Assembly (NCBI RefSeq): GCF_000002985.6
Contig: NC_003282.8
Location: forward strand, 8,556,001-8,620,000
DNA length: 64,000 nt
Direction: 5' to 3'
DNA from: Caenorhabditis elegans
Taxonomy: Eukaryota; Nematoda; Chromadorea; Rhabditida; Rhabditidae
Part shown: one piece after another, positions 1 through 10,835 of the stretch
Numbering within the stretch: position 1 is the first letter of the stretch
Layout: every line of letters begins with the position of its first letter
The notes under the pieces: generated by a model
What the model was told of the DNA's origin: nothing
What the model saw: only the letters and a program-made list of their open reading frames with translations
Database searches by the model: none
Program-made: the position numbers and the translations under genes

Positions 1-3000
1 CAAATTATCCAAAAACTCAAATTTTTGAAAAGTGAAAAATTTTTCGTGAGTGTAATTTATTACACTGAAAAGTTTTAAATTCAATTACTATTGAATGTAA
101 TCAATTTTTAAATTTCAAAAGTTTAACTTTCTGTTCAAAATTTTTTTGTTAATTCTTTGCACTTTCGAGTGGTCGTCGGTGTAGAAATTGTATTACTTGT
201 TTTTTTTCTAGTTTCCAATGTCAGTTCCAACTTTCAAGTACCTGACACTAATTTATATGTTTTTTCAACATTCTTTGTCATTTAGAATCAGATGTTTCAT
301 AACTCAAAAATTGAGTTTTTCTAAAAATTTGGTTTTTATAATTTTTTAAAGAAACAAAGTTTTGAAAATCTGATTTGTCACCTATTTAAACTTGTTTCCG
401 CCTTCTCAAATGTTATTTTCGGAGCCAATCATTTTCAAATTTGATCTGAACCACCTTCCAAATCTAGAGTATTACATCATTCAAAAAAGGTTCAAAGTCA
501 CCTTCATTCTTATAGATTTTTCCATTTTAAGATCAAATTTCAGAGTTCTTCGTTTTACATTATTCCTAATTTATTTCAAATGTCATGCTTCGACAAGTTC
601 TCTCATTTTCTCTCCATCTAATTAGTGCGATATGAGCCGTTTTTTTCAATTTTTCATCTCCCACATTTATTTTTTTATTTTCTTGGTAACATCAATTCTT
701 TTGAAAATACTATTATTATCTATTCTCACTATTAAATCAATTTATTGGAAAAATGAGAGTAATCCAGTCTAGACAAAACAGATATTGTTTTATTTTTTTG
801 GAAATTTCTGGAAAAATCCAATCGAGAAAACTTATAACTGACGGTTGTGGTTCTTCTAGTGTTTGAATACCTAAAAGCTAATATTTTCAGTTTTCTGAAA
901 AAACTATGATTTTACTATAAGGACATTTTTTGAATGTACACATAAAGTATAAAAACTGAAAGTATTCTGAAGCTTAATAGTAGAGTACCCCACCCCCATA
1001 GTTCTCTTGACCGCATCCTAACTTTTGACCTATATATCTTCTCTTGGCCAATGGACCGTAATCAATTATGCTCTTCCGTTAACAAATATTCTATTGAAAA
1101 TGTCTTGCAGACTGACAGAAATCCGTGTGAAAAAAGTGAAAAAGTCGGATGAATTATTTCTGAATTCCAGTTTTTGACTAGTATTTTTTGAGTAAAAGTT
1201 GTGGTTCTTCTAACTAGTATATGCACGTAGAAAACGCCATCACAAATAAAAATATCATTAATTTTGCTCTTCATTGAATTTCGAAAGTTTTTTTTGAGCA
1301 GAATGCACTTGGGTTTTGAACTTTTTTAAAAATTATTCAACAGCTTTCTGAATCTGTCTTGTAATGTTTGAAACCTGATTGTGAATGAAACAAGAGTGAA
1401 GTAAAACAAAATAAATTTTAAGTTCGGAGAATTGATTATAAATGTTTATCTTTTTTTCTTTTTTGAAGGTGGATGTGGAGAAGTTGTCAAAAACCATTCC
1501 TATGATGCCAAAATGTTCAAATACAACTTTTCAAAATAAAAAGTGTGAAAATTTTTATTGACAGTTTAAAAGTGGCAATTACTGAGTTTTTGCCACTTTT
1601 TGCCATAGACGACTTCCAAAAAGCGAAGACTTTTCCAAAGTTTTGAAGCTTACTTGACATGAATGTTTTCTTATTTTCAGTCAACTTTATCTTGTTTTTT
1701 TCACAACATCGCACTACATCCAGACACATTTCTGTTGACTCAATATTAATTATTTATTATTTATTATTCATTTTGCAAGGATGTGGTGTTCTTATTCCTA
1801 TTTTTATATACTTCTCCTTTTTCTTTCAGAAATTCTAGAAATTATTTTTATGCTAATTGAGATGTACATTTGAGACATTTTCATGCCGTGATGACGTAAT
1901 CTATCTGAATCTTGAGATATCTATGTACATTCTTGCTAATAACGTGAAAGGTGTCATATGTACTGAGGTCTACCTTATCATTTCCTGATTATAACATCAT
2001 TGAAACATATTTTAGACATATTTTAATAAATTTCAGTTTTTTTTTGTCCTATCTGGTCAATAGTTTTTTCTACAAAAAAATAGACAAATAAGAATTAAAT
2101 TCAGCTAAAATTATTGAGATATAGTGTTGAAGAATACGATAAAACGACGGTAATCTTTCATTCGATTAAATTCTAGAAACCAATCGCGTATCCAAAATCT
2201 TAAATTTTTATAATTAACAGTTAGCTAGAGTTTCTTTATTGGAACATACAATTAGCACAATACAATTGGAAAACTTCGGTTTAAAGAATCTGTAACAATT
2301 TTCTTTTACTTGATTTTGTTCAAGTTTCTCAAGTTTTAGCACGTGCTCTAACCCTGCAATAAAAGTTTGTACTTTATTCAAGTATTCATATTGTACTTGT
2401 ACTCTATCGTATGATCATATTACTCATGTCTAAAACTTCGGTAGACACGCATTTTTCCAACATTTTTCTTCCATAAATTCCTGTTATCTTGCAAAGTTCA
2501 TTTGTAAACTAATACAACACATGTCTGGCTGATTTGACCTTTCTCATTGAAATTGATGGATCATGTGTCAAAATGGGACCACTACAGATCACTAGATACT
2601 ACTATCACTATATCACTATTTAAACATGGCAGATTTCAAGAAAGTTTGCCACATTTTCAGATGAAATCATCTTATTAATTTTGATTTCGAAAACAGATAT
2701 TAGCAGCCTACCTTCTGGATTTTTCGGTTACAATGTACCTATTTATTAATCAAAAACTATCACTTCTGCATTTTGTAATCATTCCCCAATCATCCTTGTG
2801 CGAAAAATAGGATAGTTCTTCAAGTTTTTCCCTTCCCTATACTTTTGCCATATATTTTTTTAATTCCCACTGGACTTTCCCAAAAGAATTATTTTTCGAA
2901 TATACCACACTTTTAACAAATTTTCTGGATTCGGAAACATTATATTTTTTTTTCTACAAAACCGCAAAGACTATAGTCATTTTTCGAGGTCAACAAACAT

Positions 3001-3467
3001 CCAAATATCATTGCGAGCATCCTATGTTCCTCTAATTCTCTCATACTTTGCTTCCGAAAACCCAAGAATCACAAAAAAATCTTGTTTGATCTTTGCCTTA
3101 TTTTTCCAACTGCTAATTGACCTTCTTCGTTTATATAATTTTTCACTTTATAGAAATTTACTTTTTAATCAATTTCAAACAACAAAATTTGATACACTTT
3201 CTTAATATTATCCTTCTCCTACATTCTCATAAATTTGAAGGTTTCTCTTTCAACATTTCTGATCTAAAAAATGTGCGAGAAAATACATTCTTGGTTTCTT
3301 CATATTCATTTATTTCTCCGAAATATGTTCTCTTTTTCTTTGTTTTTAATTTTCGGTTTTCTATGAACAAGTGGTCTTCCTTATTTGGAACACTTCCCCA
3401 AACTCTTTCCGAATAAATTGTTTTAAATTTCAGATCGAACGATTCGTCATCTAATTCGTGAGCAAAT
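1..3467. other. Gene-free AT-rich stretch upstream of the GPCR
   Basis: I see no convincing coding exon here. The open frames are short, AT-rich and lack paired splice sites or family resemblance. A good acceptor (tttaaatttcag) ends at 3433, 34 bases before the GPCR start codon, so a 5' untranslated exon or a trans-splice site for that gene is likely. The rest is probably promoter or long 5' intron. A 14-base string (ttgtggttcttcta) occurs twice, near 845 and 1199, with no evident meaning. Confidence 0.5.
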
Positions 3468-6400
3468 ATGGACGAAGGAGGGGGTATTGGAAGCAGTTTG
3501 CTCTCCAGAATCACGACGACAGCCTCTGAAATTATGATGCGAAACGAACCGACGACAACTGAAAATCCAGCTGTTCAAGAAATGAATCATATTTATCATT
3601 TGACACCAAGTATGAAGGTGAGACTTTTAAAAAATATTCTTATACATTCAAAGTATATCTAAAAATCCAAATTTTACAAGAGTTTTGAAACTTTGAAAAA
3701 AGGAACTAAAATTAGTTTTTTTTACATTTCATATTTAGGCAATTTGGCCATGTTTTTAGCCAATTTTACCTGCTGAAAATTGATTTTAACGTGCCATGTA
3801 CTTTTATTTTAGTTAATTTATGATAGCGTTTTCTTCAAAACTTGAACCGTAAATAAAAAGTTTTGAAAATTTTTCAAGTGCTATCATTATTAAAATTCGG
3901 TATAATTTTTAGAGGCCATTTTAAGTGTAAAAAATGAATAAAATTACTACATTATTACCTTTAATATTTGTACCTATTTATTACTAATTTTTTACAGATG
4001 TTATGTATTCTTTTCTATAGTATACTTTGCGTATGCTGTGTCTATGGAAATGTGCTCGTTATTCTGGTTATTGTTTATTTTAAACGACTTCGAACGGCGA
4101 CTAATATTTTGATATTGAACTTGGCAGTTGGTGGGTTTTGTTACTTTTGAATTTTTGAAAACTTTTTATAATTTTTCAAATCTCCAGAACTTATATGAGC
4201 TTCTAAATGGATAAGTTTAAAAAATTAATTAATCTAAGATGTTGAGCAAATTTCCCAAAAAAACAACTAAAATTGCAGCTGATCTTCTCATATCAGTATT
4301 CTGCATTCCGTTCAGCTATTGGCAAGTATTGATTTATGATGATCAACGTTGGCTCTTCGGCTCAATGATGTGCTCTTTATTAGCATTCCTTCAAGCAATG
4401 GCTGTATTTTTATCAGCTTGGACACTTGTCGTTATCAGTTTTGATCGGTGGATGGCTATAATGTTCCTTTTAACTCCAAATATTCGAATTACAAGACGAA
4501 GAGCTCTTTATCTGGTAGCTGCCACGTGGATATTCAGTATCCTAATGGCGTTGCCGTTACTCTTCACAACGAGATTTTTCGAAGACCAAGACGGTTTACC
4601 GAATTGTGGAGAAAATTGGACGTATTTTGGAGATTCTGGAGAACAAGTGAGAAAAGTGTATTCTTCAATGGTCTTAATTCTACAATATGTTGTACCTCAA
4701 GCAGTTTTAATAATAACTTACACACATATTGGAATTAAAATGTGGAATAGTCGAGTACCAGGAATGCAGAATGGAGCAACAAAGAAAATGATCGTTGATC
4801 GACATGAAAGTGTCAAAAAGGTGAGATTTCTGGAATTATTAAAAATTTAAGCCTAACCTTTCAAAAACTCCCAGTTTTGATTTATTAGAATAATAAGAAT
4901 ATGGAAATAATGCAACAATCAATGGCTCCTCAGTGCGGTGATGATAATAATAACCATAATCAAAGTCAACCGACCCCTATATTTATAGGAACAATATTCT
5001 CATGTGTAGCATAAAAATAATAATCAAAAATCGTTTTTGACATAACCTTTTCCAAATCATTATTAAGTGAAACTTTAAAATTGAAAAAAATTAAATCAAA
5101 GTTCGAAGTTATTACATTTTACCTGCCTATTACATGACGGTTTGATAAAGTTGTTCAGTAGATTGAAATATCGTTTTTACTTATTTTTATCAAATACAAT
5201 AAATATTACCGCGTGAGAAACGAAACCTGTTAATTAAATAAGATTTTTAGCTGGTCCCAATGGTGATTCTCATTTCGGCACTCTTCGCACTTTGTTGGCT
5301 TCCTTTACTTATACTGATCAACGTCATTCCAGAATTCTATCCAGATATCAACAGTTGGGGATATATTCTGTATTTGTGGTAAGAAATATTCTTTTAATCT
5401 GACTCAATAATTTGGTTTTAAAAATCGCATTTTGAGGTGGTTTGCTCATGGACTTGCCATGTCTCATTCAATGGTCAACCCAATTATCTATTTCATTCGA
5501 AATGCCCGTTTCCGTGAAGGATTCTGTTTCTTCTCTTCAAAACTTCTTCCATGTATATCATTTAAAGAACTTCGTCTTTTAACTGATAATACTAGCAGAA
5601 GGTATGTCAATTTCTACAAAGTTGTCTGTTTTTGAATTGAAGCCAAGAGTTAGGAGCAATTCAGTTTATTTATGTATCAACCTTATTTGTTGATAACCAG
5701 TTTGATAATTTTAATAACTCAACAATATCATTCAGTTTTCGAAACCGTTCACGGTTTTCTGGTGTCATAAATCCGACTTCAAGCGATGAAAAACCTGCTG
5801 TAAGGATGTTCTCTAACCCATGTTTTTTGTCCTTCTTGACTTTTTGTTTGGCTTGGCTTTTTTATTTTTACATTTTAAAGTTTATTTTGCACTGCTTCAC
5901 ATGCACTAATATGTTGATTAAGTTAATTTCATTTTAAATTATGAGTATATCGTATTTCCTCTTTTAGTATTGCACACCATTGTTCAACTTTGACAGTGTA
6001 TATCTCAGTTATCATTTGTTCCATTTAAAAATTGTCAACTAACAAAATATTTTTTAGTTCTTTTTCTATAATTTCGTAGTTAAAGATATAATGATATATT
6101 CAAAATAAACCGATATATAACGTTACAAAGTAAAGTTGTCCGGTGCATTACTAAGAGAGGAAATACGGTACGTTAAATTAGCAAAATTAAAAATCTTCTA
6201 AGTCAGCCTAGGTCGTTCAGCGCAGTTAATTTGCGATGGACCCATCAGAATCCTAGAGCAGTGATTTATCTACACATCGTCAAAAAAATCGGACATTGCG
6301 CATACTGCGACTCGTAAGCTGCCTATAATGAGCACATTGAGCCAGGATTGCTATGAAATCATTGTGCTTGTTTACTGAGTCATTATGTGCCTGTCGCGAA

Positions 6401-6798
6401 TTAACTGCGAACTAAATTTTGCCACCAAATGATAGAGGGAAAACCCCTACTACTGAGAAAGTGTTTGCCGATGAAGTTTAGCGAAACCTAGAACCATAAG
6501 AACTTGTAAGTAAAACTTTAAAAACAGTTTTTAAATTCAAATGCTTTACTTCTAAACCCTTTTTATTAATTAAACGCCTCAATTATATCCACTGCCTAGT
6601 ACACATTTTCCAATCTGATTATTTCCACAACATCGACTTTCTTCCTAGCCACAACCTAATTTTCAATATTTTCAGACATCGCTTACGAGATATTCACGAA
6701 GTGGAGTCCTTGACAGGCAAACATGTCGTTCGGCACGTTTCTTCGAAGCCCGACCACTCGTCGTCGTCCGAAACAACTCTGCCAATTCTCTCGCGTAG
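3468..6798 (+). CDS. npr-22: Neuropeptide G-protein-coupled receptor (luqin/RYamide-type, probably NPR-22)
   Basis: Rhodopsin-class seven-TM receptor, expected in the plasma membrane of neurons or other target cells. Exons: 3468-3617, 3998-4130, 4279-4820, 5251-5378, 5437-5601, 5736-5799, 6676-6798. All phases agree and give 434 residues. Visible marks: TM1 with the GN motif, NLAVAD in TM2, the TM3 cysteine at about 126, DRW at 149-151 in the DRY position, an ECL2 cysteine (LPNCGENW), CWLP in TM6 and NPIIY at about 332-336. The TM7 stretch (AMSHSMVNPIIY) resembles RYamide/luqin receptors. C. elegans NPR-22 is known as a receptor for LURY-1 peptides. I assign npr-22 from this resemblance and from memory of the chromosome IV neighbourhood, so the symbol is less certain than the family. 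The start at 3468 follows an acceptor at 3433. Skipping exon 6 gives a different C-terminus ending at 6841. Confidence 0.85.
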
Positions 6799-6841
6799 CT
6801 TTTCCCGTATCATTAAGAAAATTGATCTACCATGTACTTGA
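6676..6841 (+). CDS. npr-22: Alternative-frame terminal exon of the GPCR (exon 6 skipped)
   Basis: Exon 5 ends in phase 2 at 5601. Joined straight to 6676, the last exon is read in a second frame that stays open for 54 more codons and stops with TGA at 6839-6841. With exon 6 (5736-5799, 64 bases) included, the same exon is read in another frame and stops at 6796-6798. The skipped-exon tail is rich in histidine and serine and has a basic stretch (SRSFSRIIKK). Both joins use clean GT-AG sites, so two C-terminal isoforms are plausible. No transcript evidence is available here. Confidence 0.6.
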
Positions 6842-7000
6842 GTGGAAAGCTATAGAAGACCATAGATTCAAGGTTTTTGTTATTTGAAATTGTATTTTAA
6901 AGCATAATTTCACAAATTATGTTTATATTCCATCCATTTTATTGTATTGTAAGAAAAAACCCCTCAGATCTCCTAAGAAACAATTTTATATGAAACATCA

Positions 7001-8944
7001 ATTGTTGTCTGAAACGCTTTTCATACCGGTAAATACTCGCCCCACCAAATCCACGAATCATCACCAATATTTTAAACTTGTACCATACAAATTGCGTGTT
7101 TTCATTTTATTTGAATATTTTTTCAAAACTAAATGTAGAAATAAATGTTAGAATACTACAAATTTACATCTGACAGATTTAAAAGAATCCAATGAGTTGA
7201 CTGAAATTTTGTAAACTGGCAAATTACTGAGCAATTCAGATAAATATTTGATTGATTTCGGTTTCAAGCTTGTAGTTCCACGTGTGAAGGTTTATTTACA
7301 GAGATTCGGCATTTGTCTATTTTTAGAAGGGATGCATTTTCCGTGAATTGTATGCAAGTATTTTATTAAAGAAAAATGAAATAAGCAGTCTTGATAGGCA
7401 GACACTTATATTTAAAGTATATAGTCACTCCAGAAAACAGACAAGAAAACAATCAAAGTGAACAATTTTTATGCATTTTCATTCAATCTTTATTCTTCAA
7501 TTTTCTCATACACTTCACAAAAGTAAAGCATATGAAAACCAAAAAACACAAAACACCGTCAGCGACTTGTTGTATGCAGAAATAAATCAGAAATGATTGT
7601 CACTTATCCCTTTGTGTTGAGATGTTGTGGCGCCTTGTAAGCCAACTCGTGGACTCCTCCATTGTACAGCTTGGCAACGATTCCGGAACGAGCAGCCGCG
7701 AGCCAAATAGCTGAAGCTGAGAGTCCGATTCCGCAACCAATGACAACGGTGTCTCCGACTTTGATTCCCTTGGCGGCGAAGGCTGGAAGTATTCAGTTAA
7801 CTTCTGCAAATGATATCAACTAACCTTGATCACAATCAGTCTTCTTCTTGAATCCCTTGGCAGCACAAACTTCTCCGATTGGGAAGTGAATCGCATCCTT
7901 GCAACGAACACCTTCGGCTTTCGAGTCTGGATATCCAATTGGAACTTTTCCGATAAACTCTTCCTTCGAACGAGCATCCAAGTACTTGATACTAGCCAAG
8001 TTATCGAATGGAATATCAGCCATCTTGGCAAGAATGTTGTTGTCGACCGATTTAGCTTCATAGTTTCCAGATGAGATCATGCTCTCACCGGATTGAACGA
8101 CACCTTGGGCAAGTTTGAATGCTTCAATACCACCGTTCAAGACAGATACGGTAGTATAACCATAGTACTGGAAACACAAAGAATTTAAATTTATTCTGAT
8201 ACATTTTGAAACTAACTCTGAATGTCCAGTAAGCACGAGAAGCAGCAGCCATACCACCATCTTTTCCACGTCCATAGATGACCAAATGATCTCCGTTGAA
8301 TACACCCAATCTCTTAACATACGACGAGAATTCCTCTGGAGTGTACAAAGTGAACCGCTCATTCTCCGATGGATAGTATGCAATGTCAAAGTTGAAGTGA
8401 GCAGCTCCATTGATGTGCTCGGCAAGGTACTCAGGGTTCTTCAACTCATTCATTCCAACACCAAACTTGTTGTAGTACTTGGCCTTGTATTCGGCAATAT
8501 CGGCTTTCGGCTTGAAGGTCCACGAGGCGTCAAGGATGCGGATGTTTCCAAAGTTTTGGACTACCCACTTCGGCTCGACAATCATATCCACAGCCATGGC
8601 TCTTCTTTCTTCAGTTGGTTGATAATCGCTGTTGTCACAAGACGATAAACTGAATTTTCGTTGCAAATCCCCTGTATTTACCCTTTTCTTATCAGGATGA
8701 CACAATCTAAAAGGTTACAAAGGTTATTCGAGCATCACGTAAATTTTGATCTTATGGAAATTATAAAAGTCAGCATTATAGATTGGTGATAGTTGGGAAT
8801 CATTTAATTTAATTAATTTACGCTCTCGAGGAATAAGTGTGAATAAAATAAATAAAGTAAAATAAAAGTGAATAAATGCATAAATGTGATTTCTCAAAAA
8901 ATTTCTGAGCTTGTTTGAATTTAGATAACACTGAAGACTTTGAA
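7001..8944 (+). repeat. Left arm of a large inverted duplication
   Basis: This arm is the reverse complement of 10836-12779, with positions pairing so that the two coordinates sum to 19780. All open frames inside it have identical translations and lengths in the other arm, and the stretches compared base by base were identical. Identity stops abruptly at 8944 on the inner side. On the outer side, from 7000 down to about 6950, it drops to weaker similarity with small indels. The arm holds one whole sulfurtransferase gene plus about 350 bases of its upstream DNA and about 600 bases downstream. Confidence 0.95.
7604..8597 (-). CDS. Thiosulfate/3-mercaptopyruvate sulfurtransferase, left copy
   Basis: Mirror copy of the gene at 11183-12176. 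Exons on the minus strand are 8217-8597, 7825-8167 and 7604-7782, giving 300 residues with two tandem rhodanese domains. The start at 8597 has a strong context (gccATGg) and leads into MAVDMIVEPKWV. The catalytic loop is CGIGLS with the cysteine near residue 258. A glycine after the cysteine is closer to mercaptopyruvate sulfurtransferases (CGSGVT) than to thiosulfate sulfurtransferases (CRKGVT). Such enzymes move sulfane sulfur from 3-mercaptopyruvate or thiosulfate to thiols or cyanide, in cytosol or mitochondria. The promoter side faces the palindrome centre, so the two copies diverge from the spacer. No disabling change is visible. This is one of the C. elegans mpst family, member not determined. 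Confidence 0.88.
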
Positions 8945-8965
8945 TCATTTTATAATTTAATTTCA

Positions 8966-9050
8966 GTTTCTCTGACGGCGACGAACAGATCATGCTTGAT
9001 TATGATGCAGAAGAAGAACTGTTGGAAGATCCGTTCAAGTCAGTTTAGGT
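8966..9050 (+). pseudogene. Orphan acidic exon fragment
   Basis: A good acceptor (tttaatttcag) ends at 8966. One frame after it stays open for about 27 codons and reads as an acidic protein end, including QIMLDYDAEEELLEDPFKSV, then a TAG. The composition (D/E-rich, balanced codons, higher GC than the surroundings) is typical of coding DNA here. There is no upstream exon next to it, because the palindrome arm begins immediately to the left. It is probably a terminal exon cut from its gene by the duplication or by a mobile element. I do not recognise the family. Confidence 0.4.
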
Positions 9051-9529
9051 GTTCTTGAAGCTTTCTAAAAATAACTCGTATTCTCCAAGGGCACAAATCT
9101 GATTGTTGTTGAGGCTGGAAATTATTAAAAATATTCTGAGGAAGTGTTTGCTATGTAAAATTAATTTTTAAGCTTAAAACTGAGAGTGAATTGAAAGAGG
9201 ACGGCATAGAATTCGTGCACCGCTGCCTGAATTCTATGTATTTGTTTATATGTAAATTCATGGACACCACTCCAGCCGCTGACCGCGCCTACGGCGCGGC
9301 CAACGACTGGCAACATTTGAAATGTTTGACACAATCATTCAAAAATGTCTTATGAAAAAATAATGAAACTTTCACATCTTCCCAAATGTTCCCGACTTTA
9401 AGCAAAAAACTATCAAAATATCTTGACATTATCCTCACCAATTCCCAAGCCAATACATTTTCAAAAACTTAAAACGCAATTTTCCACCAAACTCCAATAA
9501 TCCTACAATAATCCTACAGCACCCCCAAC

Positions 9530-10210
9530 AGTACCACTACAGTACCTTGACACTATTACCTACCAACTCCCGAGCCAACACTTCTTCAAAACGTTTTAAA
9601 CTCAAATCTCCTAAACTACAGTAACCCTACCGTGTATCTACAGTACTCCTACAGTACTACTACAGTACCTTGACATTATCCCCCCAGCAACTCCCAACCC
9701 AATACCTCTTCTGTAGACAAAAACTCAATTTTTCCTAAACTACAGTAACCCTACCGTGTATCTACAGTACTTCTACAGTACTACTACAGTACCTTGACAT
9801 TATCCCCCCAGCAACTCCCAACCCAATACCTCTTCTGTAGACAAAAACTCAATTTTTCCTAAACTACAGTAACGCTACCGTATACCTACAGTACTTCTAC
9901 AGTACCACTACAGTACCTTGACATTATCCCCCAGCAACTCCCAACCCAATACCTCTTCTGTAGACAAAAACTCATTTTTCCTAATCTACAGTAACCCTAC
10001 CGTATACCTACAGTACTCCTACAGTACCACTACAGTACCTTGACATTATCCCTCACCAACTCCCAACCCAAAACCTCTTCTGTAGACAAAAACTCAATTT
10101 TTCCCAAACTACAGTAACCCTACCGTATACCTACAGTACTCCTACAGTACTTCTACAGTACCTTGACATTATCCCTCACCAACTCCTAACCCAATATCTC
10201 TTCCAACTAC
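9530..10210. repeat. Tandem repeat, ~123 bp unit, about five copies
   Basis: The string tacagtaacc starts at 9617, 9741, 9865, 9987 and 10110, so unit lengths are 124, 124, 122 and 123. Each unit contains several 'ctacagta' sub-repeats, the phrase ccttgacattatcc, and ctcttctgtagacaaaaactc. Copies differ by a few substitutions and small indels. A GC-rich hairpin lies upstream and an acacgcgctttatatata tail downstream. That arrangement recalls non-autonomous Helitron-type repeats of C. elegans, but I could not confirm element ends. Confidence 0.85.
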
Positions 10211-10415
10211 AGAAAAGAGAGTTGAAACATCTAAGATCAAACTACAAACTACAAACGGACGGAAGGACACGCGCTTTATATATAGTAAATTGATAAAATT
10301 GTATCCGGGATTCGCAAAACAGTAACATTTTCTGTCACGTCATATCAACTATTTAAAACAATTTCTAGATAGCGGGGGCCCGCCAGCCCTTCGGTAGTGG
10401 GGTATATCAGATAGG

Positions 10416-10786
10416 TACTCGGCATTTGGCTCTAGCTTCTTGCCCAAGTTTAGCCCAAAAAATATTAACTTGGATCAGAAGCTGTCTAAACTTGGGCAAA
10501 AGTTAGGCAAAACTTTGGCAAAACTTGGATTCAAGCTTTACCAAAGTCTAACCCAAGTTTCACCCAACTCTTGCCAAGCTTTGGCCCAAGTTTGAAACGA
10601 AATAAGAAAATTTAGGCCCAAAGTTTGGCAAGAGTTGGGGGAAACTTGGGTTAGACTTTGGTAAAGCTTGAATCCAAGTTTTGAGAAAGTTTTGCCTAAC
10701 TTTTGCCCAAGTTTAGACAGCTTCTGATCCAAGTTAATATTTTTTGGGCTAAACTTGGGCAAGAAGCTAGAGCCAAATGCCGAGTA
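10416..10786. mobile_element. Foldback MITE-like element with TA flanks
   Basis: The element is almost one long inverted repeat. The left half runs ctcggcatttggctctag... and the right half ends in its reverse complement (...ctagagccaaatgccgag). Arms are roughly 170 bases with a short centre near 10590-10610. A TA dinucleotide flanks each end (10416-10417 and 10785-10786), the target-site signature of Tc1/mariner-type transposition. It has no coding capacity. It would make a long hairpin if transcribed. Confidence 0.75.
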
Positions 10787-10835
10787 GCTTGTGCAGGTTC
10801 TCGGCTTCGCCTCGAACCACTCGGTTGCAAGTTTT

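Larger units (their letters stand above)
8945..10835. other. Spacer between the inverted sulfurtransferase arms
   Basis: 1,891 bases of non-duplicated DNA. In order it holds an acidic exon-like open stretch (8966-9050), a perfect 10-bp-stem hairpin with EcoRI-like stems (9205-9238), a short GC-rich hairpin (cgcgcctacggcgcg, near 9285), a ~123 bp tandem repeat (about 9530-10210), a tail ending in an acacgcgctttatata string (about 10270), and a foldback element (10416-10786). No intact gene is present. The segment looks like accumulated mobile or repeat DNA sitting between the two promoters. Confidence 0.7.
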
